Origin: Gigaspora rosea
Lineage: Eukaryota; Glomeromycota; Glomeromycetes; Diversisporales; Gigasporaceae
Direction: 5' to 3'
Assembly: GCA_003550325.1 (NCBI GenBank)
Contig: QKWP01000234.1
Location: 271,034 to 335,033, forward strand
Length of the DNA: 64,000 bases
Below are positions 33,471-45,738 of this stretch, one piece after another. Within the stretch, counting starts at the first letter, position 1; every line of letters begins with the position of its first letter. The notes below the pieces were generated by a model. The model saw nothing but the letters and a program-made list of their open reading frames with translations, did not search any database and had not been told where the DNA came from. Position numbers and translations under genes: made by a program.

Positions 33471-34009
33471 TGAGTAAAAATTAATAATAAATAATATATA
33501 TTAAATAAAAATTGGCAAAAATTTTAATTGATACAAAATATATATCAGATATTCTACAGTAGTTATTTTTTTTAGCTATATTAATTATTGCAAGCAATTT
33601 TATTTTTACATTTATCCTTTTTGCAAACATGATTATTGGAATGATAGCTACTTCTATAAGGCAATCTTATTTTTATATATTTATAATACTAATTATGCTT
33701 GCAAATTTTTTTATTATACAGATTAACAAAACTATTTAATAATAACAAAATACAGAGTAAATAATAATACTACACTCAAATTATTTAATGAACTTTTGCT
33801 CAATAATTGTCACAGATCATAATTTAAAATGAAATCTACATTTTCTATTTAATCTGCTAGCCTTCTAAAACCCATTAATACTTGTTTATTATAATTTTTT
33901 TTTAAAACTAACCCTAATACTAAACGCCTAACTCTAAAAAATGCATTTCAAAAAATTTTAGTTTTCGAGTATAATTTCATTTTAATCTAGATTTCATTTA
34001 ATCTGCCAC
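33471..34009. other. AT-rich spacer
   Basis: No gene or clear element. Confidence 0.4.
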
Positions 34010-34390
34010 AATAATTACTCTTGGCTCAAATTATTTTTTATTTACTAAATTTTTGCTTAGATTATTTACTGAAACTTTGCTCAAATTATTAATTAAACCT
34101 TTGCTTAAATTATTCTTTTATATAATTTACTGAACCTTTGCTCAAATTACTTACTAAATCTTTATTTAAAATATGTTTTTATATAGCTTATTAAACCTTT
34201 ACTCAAATTATTTACTAAATTTTTGCTCAAATTATTCTTTTATATAACTTACTAAATCTTTATTTAACTTATTTTTTTATATTACTTACCAAACCTTTGC
34301 TTAATTTATTTTTTTATATAACTTATTAAACTTTTGTTTAAATTTTTTTTTTAACTTATTAAACTTTTGTTTGGATTTTTTTTTATATAA
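34010..34390. repeat. AT-rich minisatellite
   Basis: Irregular tandem units of about 30-60 bp built on TTTGCTCAAATTATT and CTTTTATATAACTTACTAAA. About eight copies, diverging to the right. Confidence 0.6.
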
Positions 34391-35096
34391 AGTTATCTTA
34401 TATATTAATATACCTTCAAAAAAAACTTCTAAGCAAACTATTAAAGATTAAAAACTTATGATAATAATATTTATAATCAGTTCTATAGCTTGTATTAATT
34501 TCAATAATTTGTTAATTTCTTTTATTTTGAACTTTAGTAATAGCTTTATTTATGAAGATTGTGTTTAAAAGATTATTTGTTTAATTTGATATTGTCTAAG
34601 CAAAATTTTAGGTCTATTAACATAAATAGTTGATTTTGTTTCATTTTTATTGTTTAATTTTTTTTTAAAAATTACTAATTTAATTGGCCAGAAGCATATG
34701 AAAATTTTTTTATTAATTCTGAAATTGTGTAATAATTAGGTAATACAGTTAATCAGTTTTATACTTGATATTATTCCTTGGATTTTGGCAGATTGTATAG
34801 TATTAAATATGTATTATAAAATGAAAAAATCTAGAAAGTGCACCCGTGTATTTTGTGCCCCCTAATGTACTAATAATTGATTTCGCATAAAGTTAGAGTT
34901 AGAGTAGGGTTAGGGTTAGGATTAGGGTTAAGATTAGTACAGAATCGCGAGAGGATCATTTTTTGTTAGAAGTGCAACAGGGGTTACCCTAGTAAAATTT
35001 TGAAATATCAAAATAGGGGCACAAAGTGCATAGTGCACTGACTAGTCCTGTCCTTATAAAATATATAAAAAAATTTTTTATCAATTGTATAATGAT

Positions 35097-36274
35097 CAAC
35101 TCTTTCCAATAATCCCTCGTACCAAAAATTTCAAGAAGACCGGCCTATGAAAACTTTCCATTTAACACATAACATAGTAAATTGGTTCTACCAAATAAAG
35201 CCTGTAGTGAGAGGCACTTGTCGTTTAGAGATAAAGTTCATAGACTACCTGCTGACAAGCTTAGAGTTTATCACTCACTGTTAGTGGGCCTCATGTTTGG
35301 CACTATCGAGCAAAGAAGTAGTGGGTACCGATTTAGAGTTTAATTTTGAGATGTATTATTATGCTAAGTATAACTCATACCAACTTCTTTACATTTGGTA
35401 CTTATTTTCAGCCTTTACTCTTTGCCTTTTGGAATTTTCAAAATTTTTGCCAAAAAGTGGAAATTTGGCTTACTCCCTCCAAAAGATCAGCATTGTTTAT
35501 TCCTTCTAATCGGAAAGACGTCTACTAAATCAAAGATGGGTTATGAGAGCAAGATGATGTATTCTAGTAAACAAACACATAAGATCGAATGGAAAAAACT
35601 CAATCCAAAATTTCTTTCTAGAACATTCTGTAGACACAGTTCGATTTTTTTTGTCTTCTAAATATATGTAATATAGTACTTTGATAAAGCCAAGGCTTTG
35701 CGCAGTCTATATAATTTTTAAATTAGTTCTATGAACTATGTTAGTTTAGTTGTTTTTAGATTTCTTTCTACCTTGCACTATTTTTGTTTTCTTCTTTTTT
35801 GTTTTTTTTTATCTCTTCTCCTTCGTATTATGTTTATTTGGTTGTCGCTTTAAGTTTGATAGTGTTACCCTCTTTTAGTACTACCCTTTTATTTTCATTA
35901 AAATCTTTGTTCTTGTGAATAGTGAACATCCGGCCACTATTCAAGAAGTTAGTAAGGAAGATTGGGAAAGAAAGATAGCAAGCTTGGTAAAAGGCGCCGT
36001 TTAGCTAGCAAGATGAAAAAAGGTCGAAAGACATTTTGTGCTTGTTGTAAAAGGAAGAAGCTTCTTTTATAGTACTTTAAGTAGTCAGATAAGCAGTTTG
36101 TTTCCAGATAGAAGAAGTGCAGCAGATCGCACTTAGGTATCGGGAACTTAGGTTCCGACTAGATGGCCAGATGATGCTAAACTTAAGTATTGAGTAATAT
36201 TAGTAGGTACATAATAATGTAATTGCAATAGCTTAATAAAGTATTAGCATGGCTGCTTAAGGTCCAAAAAAAAA
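35097..36274 (+). mobile_element. 1.18-kb poly-A retroelement with 14-bp TSD
   Basis: It is flanked by AATTGTATAATGAT at 35083-35096 and again at 36275-36288, an exact 14-bp duplication, and ends in a poly-A run after CTTAATAAAGTATTAGCATG. These are marks of target-primed reverse transcription. Only short frames are present and none is recognised, so it is a non-autonomous element or a retrocopy of an unknown RNA. An AATAAA signal lies ~35 bp before the tail. The tail resembles the end of the region near 58610-58640. Confidence 0.75.
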
Positions 36275-36355
36275 AATTGTATAATGATTGAGTAACTTAT
36301 ATAATTGTTTTCACATTTGGAACTTTATTCTCTGGACTTTAGAGCATATGTATAA

Positions 36356-36515
36356 GGGCGCTGACATTTATTATCTAATATCTATTTACTATAGATACTT
36401 ACCCACTCCCAGGTAATATTTTTATCAAATTTAATTGGCTAAAATTTTTATATAAGATAAGATTTGGCTTGACTTCCCCACCCACTAAAATATTATCTAA
36501 TAAATGTCAGCACCC
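36356..36515. mobile_element. 160-bp PIF/Harbinger-type MITE
   Basis: The ends are GGGCGCTGACATTTATTATC and its near-complement, with TSD TAA at 36353-36355 and 36516-36518. Non-coding. Confidence 0.75.
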
Positions 36516-36724
36516 TAACAAAATATGTGGCATAGATTAGAATTTTGCTAATCAGAATGCATATTTATTTTATATATTTTATTATTTTATTGTTTTTTAA
36601 TATATAGATTTTTTTTTTAGTAAAAAATGTTTTATATTGAAAAGTTATAATTTTTTATTTATTTTATTTATTTATTTTTTTATTATTTTTGATAGTCTAT
36701 ATTAATAAGTTTATATATTAACTA

Positions 36725-36858
36725 AATTTATATATATTAAACTCTTCAATTGCAAGTTTAATATCATCTGGTTGTAAAAACTGTGCCCAAATATGATCTG
36801 TTGCACTAACTTCTATAGATATAAAATCTACTGAATTAGGGAACTTTGGCAGTTCTGT
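36725..36858 (-). pseudogene. Short coding-like relic (about 45 codons)
   Basis: The minus strand reads TELPKFPNSVDFISIEVSAT, DHIWAQFLQPDDIKLAIEEF, NIYKFS and a stop. The composition is clearly protein-like and unlike AT-rich noise, but neighbouring sequence is not. Not recognised. Confidence 0.3.
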
Positions 36859-36992
36859 TAAAGATTAACTTTTTTAGATTCTTTTTATTTAAGCTACCAG
36901 ATAGAATAACCTTATTCTAGAAGAAATAAAATAAATAAAAGGAAAAAAGAATAAAAATAAAAAAGAAAAACTATTTCAACTTAAATAAATGG

Positions 36993-37800
36993 GTACTGCT
37001 ATTTACACCATGGTTTTTGCTATTTGCACCATGGATTTCGTATAACAGTAAATCATCAATCAACCTTTTCTATTTACATTTATTTTTTATATACTTTGGG
37101 TTTTTAGGATACTGCTATTTATACCATGGTTTTTGCTATTTGCACCATGGATTTCGTGTAATGGTAGATCATCAATCAACATTTTCTATTTACACCATGG
37201 TCATATATGTTGCACCAATAAAAACTTGCCTTTTTTTGTAGATTAACAGTTATTGGCACCGTTAATGTCATGTAACATTACACAAATATTCTTTTGGTAG
37301 CCTAATCTAATGCGGGCCAACCCTAACCCTAAATTTATAATGCGGCAAACCCTTACCCTAATTTTTTAAGGCCTTAACATAATGCGGGCCAGATTTTTGC
37401 AATTTTGTGTAACCTTAGGCTATATTCATGTTGCACCAATAAAAACTCATCTTTTTTTGTAAATTAATAGTTATTTCGCGCTGTTAATGTTGTGTAACAT
37501 TACACAAGTCTTGTTTTGGTAATCTAGTAGACCTGCTAACCTAATTTTATAATGCGGGCCAACTCTAACCCTAATTTTATAATTCGGGCCAACCCTTACT
37601 CTAATTTTTTAAGGCCTTAAAAAATTAGGGTAAGGGTTGGCCCGAATTATAAAATTAGGGTTAGGGTTGGCCCGCATTATAAAATTAGGTTAGCAGGTCT
37701 ACTAGATTACCAAAACAAGACTTGTGTAATGTTACATGACATTAATGGTGCGAAATAACTATTAATCTACAAAAAAAGGCGAGTTTTTATTGGTGCAACT
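36993..37800. mobile_element. CCATGG-family foldback element, third copy
   Basis: It begins GGGTACTGCTATTTACACCA, with the first ~120 bp duplicated at about 37110. The right part (37420-37790) is an inverted repeat around AATTTTTTAAGGCCTTAAAA, containing AACCCTAACCCTAA and its complement. It shares GTTACACAAGTC and GGTAACCTA motifs with the elements at 2794 and 11850. Confidence 0.6.
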
Positions 37801-38274
37801 TATATTACCGGAAGACAAAGATAGAAAAAACAAAAGAAACAATAACAAAACCGAAAAGTGTACTATTAAATCTGTACTAGATTATAAACATTATATAATG
37901 CACTAAACAAATAAGTCTCTACTCTATATCTATTTATACATTATAACCAAATCTCTTTAAATGTATACACTTTGGGACTATAGTAAAATATGTATTTAGA
38001 AAGGGTGTGCATTTAAAGAGGTCAAAATCTATAATTGTTATTACTTGGAACTATGCAAAAGTGTGCATTTAAAAAGGTTTTTTATATAGTATATATTTAG
38101 AAAGTATGCATTTAGAAAGGTTTAACTGTTTATATAATATGAGTAAAAACTAAAAAAATTCAAAAATCTGTAAAGAAATCTAACATCTAAAAGAACTTGC
38201 TAAAAAAAATTTCATGTCAGTGTTTTCTCTAAAATAGTTCACATATCATATCATTCATTGTCTTAAAAATCAAA
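37801..38274. other. AT-rich spacer
   Basis: Contains several GTGTGCATTTAAAAAGG-like units (37980-38120) but no gene. Confidence 0.4.
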
Positions 38275-39840
38275 TTAAAATTTTGTGATTTTGCACAAAA
38301 CAAAAATGTAACTTCACTAAAAACAAATATTTAACAATTTTAAGATATGAGTATATGTAAAATTATGCCCTAAACAACTTTACTTAGGCGACTAAAGTAG
38401 GTTATCTTGTAAGAAAAATGGGTTACCTATGTACTAAAATAAAATTTTTTTAGTTTTCAATATAAAACCCTTTTTTTATCAAGATAACCTACTTTGGATA
38501 TTTAAGCAAAGTTGTTCAGCATACAATTTTACTTATACTTAAAGTCAAACTGCATTTTTTTAGCCATTTACTAGTTGAAAAATGAGGTTGAAGTTAAAAA
38601 AAAAAATTTTTTAAAAAAAATTTTTTTTCTTACTTTGACCCCATTTTTCATCTAGTAAATTGCTAAAAAAATATGTTTGACCTTAAATACAAGTAAAATT
38701 GCATGCTGAACAATTTTGCTTAAAGCCAGACCAAATTGATTCTTTGTTTAACATAATATAAAATAACTGAAAGAGGGTGTAAGATATTGAAAAAAAAACA
38801 TAAAAATAATAATACTACAATTTTATTGGTTGATTTTACATATATTAGTTATATAAAATTTAAAAAATTGAGAGAAATCAAATACTATTAATTACTATTA
38901 ATGTGTATTGGACTTATAAATTTTAAAAAATAGAGTGGAGGGGTTATGTTAAACAAAGAATTAAATTGGTCTGCCTAAGTGCCCAAAGTAGATTATTTTG
39001 ATAAAAAAGGGGTTTTTGGCTAAAAAGAAAAGAGTAATCCAGCAGCTAAAGAAGTTTCTTCGGTTTGCTAATAGAGACAAGCTCTATTCTAACTATACTT
39101 TGCTAGGAACAACAACTAGAAGGATATTGAAAACTCAAAAAACTTGATTTTAGTACAAAGGTAACCTATTTTCTTACAAGATAATCTACTTCTGTTGCTT
39201 AAGTAAGTTGTTTAATTGATAGTCCACCAGTTAATCGGAATTGATCATAGTGTAACGTGATGCAAATCACATATAAAAATCACTATAGTGTGAATATGGC
39301 GTGCATATATATAAAAGTTTTTTTCTTACTAAGTTAATGACACATGTCCACTAATTGAAAGTTGTAGAGCTCATCGAGGCGCATCTAACAGTGGTTAATC
39401 ATCCAAATCAGCCCAGTGGATGGCGAGATATCGTTGAAAAATGATTGGATGACTATATAAAATCTTTACATAGAGATTTTATATAGTCATCCAATCGGGT
39501 TTCAACGATATCTTGGCATCCACTAGGCTGATTTGGATGATCTAACTTCCGTTAGATGCGCCTCGACGAGCTCTACAACTTTTAATTAGTGGACATGTAT
39601 CGTTAACTTAGTAAGGAAAAAACTTTTATATGTATGCACGCTACATTCACACTATAGTGATTTTCATATGTGATTTGTATCATGTTATACTATGATCGAT
39701 CTCTGATTAACTGGCGGACTATCAATTAAAGTATAATTTTACATATATTTATTATTTTAAAATCAAAAAATATTTGTTTTTGGTAAAGTTATATTTTTGT
39801 TTTGTGCAAAATCAGCAAAATTTTATTTAATTTGTACACC
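38275..39840. mobile_element. Large foldback element with a nested foldback
   Basis: The outer arms run from TTTTGCACAAAACAAAAATG (about 38290) to the complement near 39810. The middle (38515-38710) is a hairpin around GTCAAACTGCATTTTTTTAG and its complement. Both arms carry GTAGGTTATCTTGTAAGAAA and its complement. A different palindrome is inserted in the right arm at 39216-39725. A sister element lies at 41296-42465. Confidence 0.65.
39216..39725. mobile_element. 510-bp foldback element with TTGATAGTCC ends
   Basis: TTGATAGTCCACCAGTTAAT at the left is mirrored at the right. Inside is the shared AGTTGTAGAGCTC cassette in inverted pairs, with AACGATATC... and GATATCGTT forming the centre. 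The bases around it belong to the larger foldback element. Confidence 0.75.
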
Positions 39841-40813
39841 CCCTGCTAGTAATCACTGGAATTGTAATATCACAATGATCTAACCTAATTTGGTAATGAT
39901 TTTAGCCACATATAAAACATAAAATTTTTTATATCCAAATTGGCCTTTGCATAATAAGCAAAGTTGTATGTTATAATGATTAGTATATAATTTGAGAATG
40001 TTAGAAAATTTGATAAATTTTTAGTAAACAAAAATAAAAATAAATAAATAAAACTTTTATATAGCAACGTATTTCTAAACTATATTATAAACATTTGTTA
40101 AAATTTAATGAGTTTATTCCCTGAGTCTTAGATAATATATGATCAAATTTTTATAGAAAAATTCTAAAAGGTTCTCGAGAACCTTTAATTTTAATTAAAA
40201 TTTTAATTTTTTAAAAAAATCATATTTTCTATTTTTAAAGGTTTACATAATAAAATATTGTAAAATTTATAAAAATATGGTTCTAAAAATAAATATATAT
40301 CGCATTATATAAAAAAAAGCATACTTTTTTTTTAGACTATTTTATATAAATTTTACAATGTTCATTATGCAAAATTCTAAGATATCAAAAATATTTTTTT
40401 TAAAAAAATTAAAATTTTTGTTTAAAATCAATATTTCTTAAAAGCCTTTTAGTATTTTTTTTATAAAAATTTAATCATATATGCTCTAAGTCTTGGAGAA
40501 TAAATTTATAAAATTTCAACAAATGTTTATAATACAGTTCAGAAATGCGTCTTCATATAAAATTTTTATTTATTTTTTTTTATTCTTTGTTTACTAAGAT
40601 CTAAAATGCGAAACATACCCTCTAAAAAATTTATCAAATTTTCTAAAATTCTCAAATTATATGCTAATCGTTATAATGTATAACTTTGCTTATTATGCAA
40701 AGACTAATTTGTATATAAAAAAATAAGTGTTTATGTATGGCTATGATTGTCATCAAATTAGGTAGATCATCATGATAATTAAAATTCTAGTGATCACTAG
40801 CAGGAGAGTGTAC
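39834..40813. mobile_element. 980-bp foldback element with GTACACCCCCTGCTAGT ends
   Basis: GTACACCCCCTGCTAGTAAT at the left is mirrored by CTAGTGATCACTAGCAGG...GTGTAC at the right. Both arms include TTTGCATAATAAGCAAAGTT and its complement. No coding sequence. Confidence 0.6.
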
Positions 40814-41295
40814 TACTTTTCTCTTCTTCCCTTGTTCTATATTTCTGAAAAATTAAATTTTAAGTTAATATATAGACTTTAAAACATCATTTCTTTAAAG
40901 TTTATAGTAATTTTATATATAAAAAATTTACATGTGACAAATTGGATGAAATTAGAGTTGAAAAGAACAAGTACAAAGCATTTATTCATTATAAAAAATT
41001 TACAAAAATAAAAGATGTAACTAAAATATACAATCACAGTTATTATCATTAATGAATAAATACAAAATATTTATTTATTGTTAAAGATTTGTTAAAATAA
41101 TATTTTGGTAGGATACTAAAAAAGATGGCAGCAAGATATTTATTCGTAAATTTTTGTTTATAAGAAAATATAGCTAGAATATATAAATAACAGAATTTTA
41201 AATGATATAAAATTTTAAATTTTTAATTAGCAATGGCTTATATTTGTATCAATTAGGCTTTTTTTTGCATAATTATTACAAAATTACAAGATTTA

Positions 41296-42465
41296 TATAA
41301 TATAACAGTCATAGGACATGTCTCTTTAAAATAGTTTTGAAATAAGTTTATAATAAAAATTATAATAAAAACATATGAATTTATTATAAACTTTGAGCTA
41401 AAAATTCTTTTCGGCTTAACTAATTAACTTAAAATTAAATTTTACAAACATATATAACAAGAAAAGAAGAAAAATTTGAGTTTAAAAACCATATCAAAAT
41501 TTTGTTAATTTTGCACTTTTTCAAAATGTAACTTCGTCAAAAACAAAAATTTACTAATTTTAAATCAGCAATTATGTATAAGGGCGCCTACTTTTATCAC
41601 CTGATTTCAGTTTATTAGTAGCCCTTACCCCCCCCCCCCCNATATAATTTCCAAAATTTTTGACCCCCTCTCCCTCCCTAGAAAATCAGGTGATAAAAGT
41701 AGGCTCCCTAAAATCATGCTTTAAACAACTTTACTTAGGCAACCAAAGAAGGTTATCTTGTAAGAAAAATATGCTATCTATATACTAAAGTTAAAAATTT
41801 TCAGTTTGTAATATAAAACCTCTTTTTTATCAAAATAACCTGCTTTGGTCCTCTAAGTAAACTTGTTCAGGGGTATTTATACTTGGTTCAAGGTCAAAAT
41901 GCATTTTTTTGAATGTTTTATAAGTGAAAAATAGGGTTAAAGTTAAAAAAAAAATTTTTTTCTAACTTTAACCCCATTTTTCATTCATAAAATATTCGAA
42001 AAAATGCATTTTGATTTTAAACCAAGTAGAAATACCCCTGAACAAGTTTACTTAGAGGACCAAAGCAAGTTATCTTGATAAAAAAGAGGTTTTATATTAC
42101 AAACTGAAAAATTTTAACTTTAGTATATAGATAACATATTTTTCTTACAAGGTAACCTTCTTTGGTCGTCTAAATAAAGTTGTTCAGAGCACAATTTTAT
42201 ATATAATTCTAATTTAAAATTAGTAAAATTTTGTTTTTGGCGAAATTACATTTTGAAAAAGTGCAAAATTAACAAAATTATAATACAGTTTTTAAGCTTA
42301 AATTTTTCTTTTTTCTTGTTATATATGTTAGTAAAATTTAATTTTAAGTTAATTAGTTAAGCCGAGAAGGATCTTTAGCTCTAATTTTATAGTAAATTCA
42401 TATGTTTTTATTATAATTTTTATTATAAACTTATTTTAAAGGAATATGTCCTATAACTGATAATA
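41296..42465. mobile_element. 1.17-kb foldback element with a nested TAA MITE
   Basis: The arms pair from CATAGGACATGTCT near 41310 to ATGTCCTAT near 42450, through CTTTTCGGCTTAACTAATTA and GTTATCTTGTAAGAAAAATA and their complements, to a poly-A/T centre near 41955. The left arm is longer because of the 127-bp insertion at 41582-41708. It is the closest relative of 38275-39840. Confidence 0.75.
41582..41708. mobile_element. 127-bp TAA-flanked MITE containing an N
   Basis: GGGCGCCTACTTTTATCACC at the left is mirrored by GATAAAAGTAGGCTCCC at the right. The TSD is TAA at 41579-41581 and 41709-41711. A run of C and the single N at 41641 are in the middle, so the loop length is uncertain. Confidence 0.75.
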
Positions 42466-43296
42466 TTAAAATTTTATTAATATATATATGAATTTTCTTA
42501 TATAATTACAATAACAAAACATATGCATAATATTTTGAATAAGGATATCTTAATAGCAAAAATTCAAATCTTTTTTTATTATAATTCTAAAAATCTATAG
42601 AATCAAAATAAAAAAAAACTTTATTAAATTTGCTTGAATAGTTATCAAGATACCTTTGTTTAAAGTTTTCTAAAAAATTTTTTTTTTCAGTTACAAGGTG
42701 AGGTCATGCCTCGGTCTTTTTATTAAGCATAGTTATTATTACAACAGCCAAGATATATTGCATTGGATAACTACAACTACCAAGTACCGAAACTTAGACT
42801 ATTTTATCTACAACCTAAACCTACCAAAGTATTCTATATGTCCCACTCATATACTCAACCTGGTTTTTGCTCCTTACTTGTCCACTAATAGTACCTGTAG
42901 TGCTGCTGCCGCCAGGTTCGTATCTCAAGCCACTTTTTAAATGCTGCCGCAACCTGGCCCGTATCTCAAGCCACTACCTTCTTACTAGTATCTATAGCAC
43001 GATATATGCCCTTACAAAGTTCACCAACCCCGGTACTTCTCCATTCCTCTTCTGGTTACTTTTCAGTTGCTTTCCTTATCCCTACCTCGCTTTCTTTCTC
43101 CCGGTTATATTCCTACTCCCAATCCGAGGACCCGGAAAGAGTGGTCTGCTATTGGCGAACCCAATGGTCTCCCATCTCCTTGGCACATGCTTCTGTAACA
43201 CATGTCCTTTTTCTCCGGTGCGACTCCGGCGGTCTGATTGGTATGCCATAGGCCCTTTTGTTGTAAGTTTGCTTCCGGTCAGTCCACTTCTCGGTC

Positions 43297-44948
43297 CAGT
43301 GTTGGCAAATGACCGGTCATTTAATTTTAAATGACCAAATGACCAAATGACCAAAATAATGACCAAGTCATTTATCATTTGGTCATTTAAAAGTAAAAGT
43401 TACACAAACTTAAATTCGGCAACTTTATTGGCTAGACCTTTACTATATTAATTTTATTTATGTTTAAATTTAAGATTAAGGCCAGTCGAAGTTAATTTTT
43501 CAGTTAACATCATCCCTTTGATGTCCGTTACTAAATACTTACCTGTAATTATTTACTTGTTGCTTAGTTTTATCGTTATGCATAAAATCGTTATGTATAC
43601 GGTAATTCGTTATGCATAAATTTTATTTATGTTTAAATTTAAGATTAAGGCCAGTCGAAGTTAATTTTTCGGTTAACATCATCCCTTTGATGTCTGTTAC
43701 TAAATACTCACCCATAATTATTTACCTGTTACTTAGTTTTATCATTATGCGTAAAATCGTTATGCATATTTCGTTATGCATAATTCGTTATGCATAATTC
43801 GTTATGCATAATTTGTTATGCATATGATCATTACGCATATTAAATGATATAAGAATATAAAAGAAATCCAAGCTAATTCAATAATTTAGGAGTCATAGTT
43901 ATCACGATATTGATGCAACAATTCTGGAGAATAGTTGCTCTAGTACATATTATATACTTTATTATTTAATATTATCATATATTTATTTATTTGTGTTCAT
44001 ATCGTTACTAAATACTCACCTATAATTATTTACTTAGTTTCATCGTTATGCGTAAATCATTATGCATAATTCGGTATGCATAGNTATTTGTGTTCATATC
44101 GTTACTAAATACTCACCTATAATTATTTACTTAGTTTCATCGTTATGCGTAAATCATTATGCATAATTCGGTATGCATAGTTTATTCGTCACGTATAAGC
44201 CAATATAAGATCATTATGCATCAAGTTAAAAATAGTTTCATAATCGTGTAAAAGTAAAGATATATATAATAGAAAATCCAAATATTTATAAACACAAATT
44301 GTATAAAAGACATGTAAAAAATCCTTTGTAAAGGCAGATACGACTCTCTAAAATACTTAACTTTTAATAAAAATAAAAATTCTGATTAATAATCGAATAT
44401 TTGTATATTATGGTAAAAAAGAACACAAATATCGCTCATTTTTTGTTTTAACTAATTATCCTACAAAATCCTGCGCAAGATCATGCGCGGGTCCTGCGCG
44501 TGCACATCTCTAAATGTATATATTCATTTATTATCAAAATTTTTAGATATATGAATTTATACTGTTACTTTAAAAAAATATTAAGTTTTGTAATTTTATT
44601 ATAATAATCCGTACAATCATATAGGCGAAAATCTCCAATTTCAGTAATTATTTAATATGAATGATAAGGTTAAATAAAATTTGAGCCAATCATTTATATA
44701 TGATATTGGATAATTATCGAGAATAAAAGTAACTATTTGATAAGAAATTATAAGACCGTTTATGAATTTTTCTTATCAATCGCTTATAAAATTTATAAAA
44801 ATAAAAATTTTACTATATATATAATTATTATTAATTTTTATAATTTTTATATTAGGTCATTAGGTCATTTCAAATTTCAAATGACCAAATGACCAATGAC
44901 CAATTAATTTGGTCATTTGGTCATGTTCATTTGAAATTGCCAACACTG
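43297..44948. mobile_element. 1.65-kb non-autonomous hAT element
   Basis: The ends are CAGTGTTGGCAAATGACC and GAAATTGCCAACACTG; the TSD TCTCGGTC (43289-43296, 44949-44956) is exact over 8 bp. Next to both ends are clusters of AAATGACCAAATGACC. The inside has two tandem ~170-bp units (from about 43450 and 43618, each with AAGGCCAGTCGAAGTTAATT) and many TCGTTATGCATAA motifs. The N at 44084 and its 96-bp flanking duplication lie here. No transposase. Confidence 0.9.
43988..44180. repeat. Exact 96-bp direct duplication around a single N
   Basis: Bases 43988-44083 and 44085-44180 are identical, with N at 44084 between them. This is what an unmerged contig overlap looks like. Confidence 0.9.
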
Positions 44949-45738
44949 TCTCGGTCAGTCCGCTTCCGGTCCGTTCCTATCCGATTTCTGTTTAAGTACC
45001 ATCGGAAGTCGGAAACCTCTTTGCTCGGGTCTTGCCAAGTATGGTTTCCTTTTGTTCTACGGTTCTGTGCGTAACACAGCGCCTGTACTTCCCAGAATCT
45101 ATGCGCCCTGATTTTGTGCATAACACAGTGCCAGAGCTCCCAATATGAATTGGTGTAACCCAGAAAACAGATTTGTACATCCGAGCTTAAAGTCCAGGTT
45201 ACCGTAACGCAGATAAATTTTTCAAAAATCGTCTCTGATGGGATTTGAACTCTGTACCTTTTGTTACAACTACTTGGGGGGCGACAACAATCCAACTACA
45301 CTATGTCGCCACACCCCTGTTTTCTAAAAATTTATATTATACAGTTAACTCTCATTAATATCAACCTCATTAATATCAACCTAAACCACAAACCAAATTT
45401 TTACAAATGTTTATATATTAAAATCTCCTCTTATATATCAACTTTAATATAAATTCTCATTAATATCAGATCAATATAAATATAATGGTAGTTCAAATAG
45501 GTTGATATAAATGAGAACAACTATATATATATTTATAATAACAAATACTTGTACAAGGACCCCGGACATCTCTAATATAGGTCATAAATGATTTGCATAA
45601 ATTTGGAGGTTTTTGCTACTCCTAAAATCAAGTAAATTTGCTGAAAATTCAATTATTACATATAAATTTTTAGTAATTTGCTAAAAACTAAATTATCACA
45701 TCTATTTTTATAAATCAAAATAATATATATATTTTTGA

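Larger units (their letters stand above)
42677..45318 (-). mobile_element. tRNA-headed poly-A retroelement, split by a hAT insertion
   Basis: It is flanked by GTTTTCTAAAAA at 42665-42676 and 45319-45330 (12-bp TSD). On the minus strand the 5' head carries an A-box (TAGTGTAGTTGG, 45303-45292) and a B-box (GAGTTCAAATCCC, 45252-45240), about 50 bp apart, as in a tRNA-derived pol III promoter. The 3' end matches the end of the element at 51250 (GGCATGACCTCACC) and closes with poly-A (poly-T here). Without the 1652-bp insertion and one 8-bp TSD copy it is about 980 bp long. Frames within it are short and not recognised. Confidence 0.75.

Noticed and set aside
42867-43378. Long frames on both strands around 43 kb (up to 155 codons)
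   Set aside because: They fall inside the tRNA-headed retroelement and partly cross into the hAT insertion; no protein family is recognisable.
43750-43830. TCGTTATGCATAA repeats as octamer-type regulatory sites
   Set aside because: They are internal repeats of a non-autonomous hAT element with no gene nearby.
44889-45295. 122-codon minus-strand frame ending at the hAT border
   Set aside because: It runs through the tRNA-like head and continues into the hAT end, so it is not a coherent gene.
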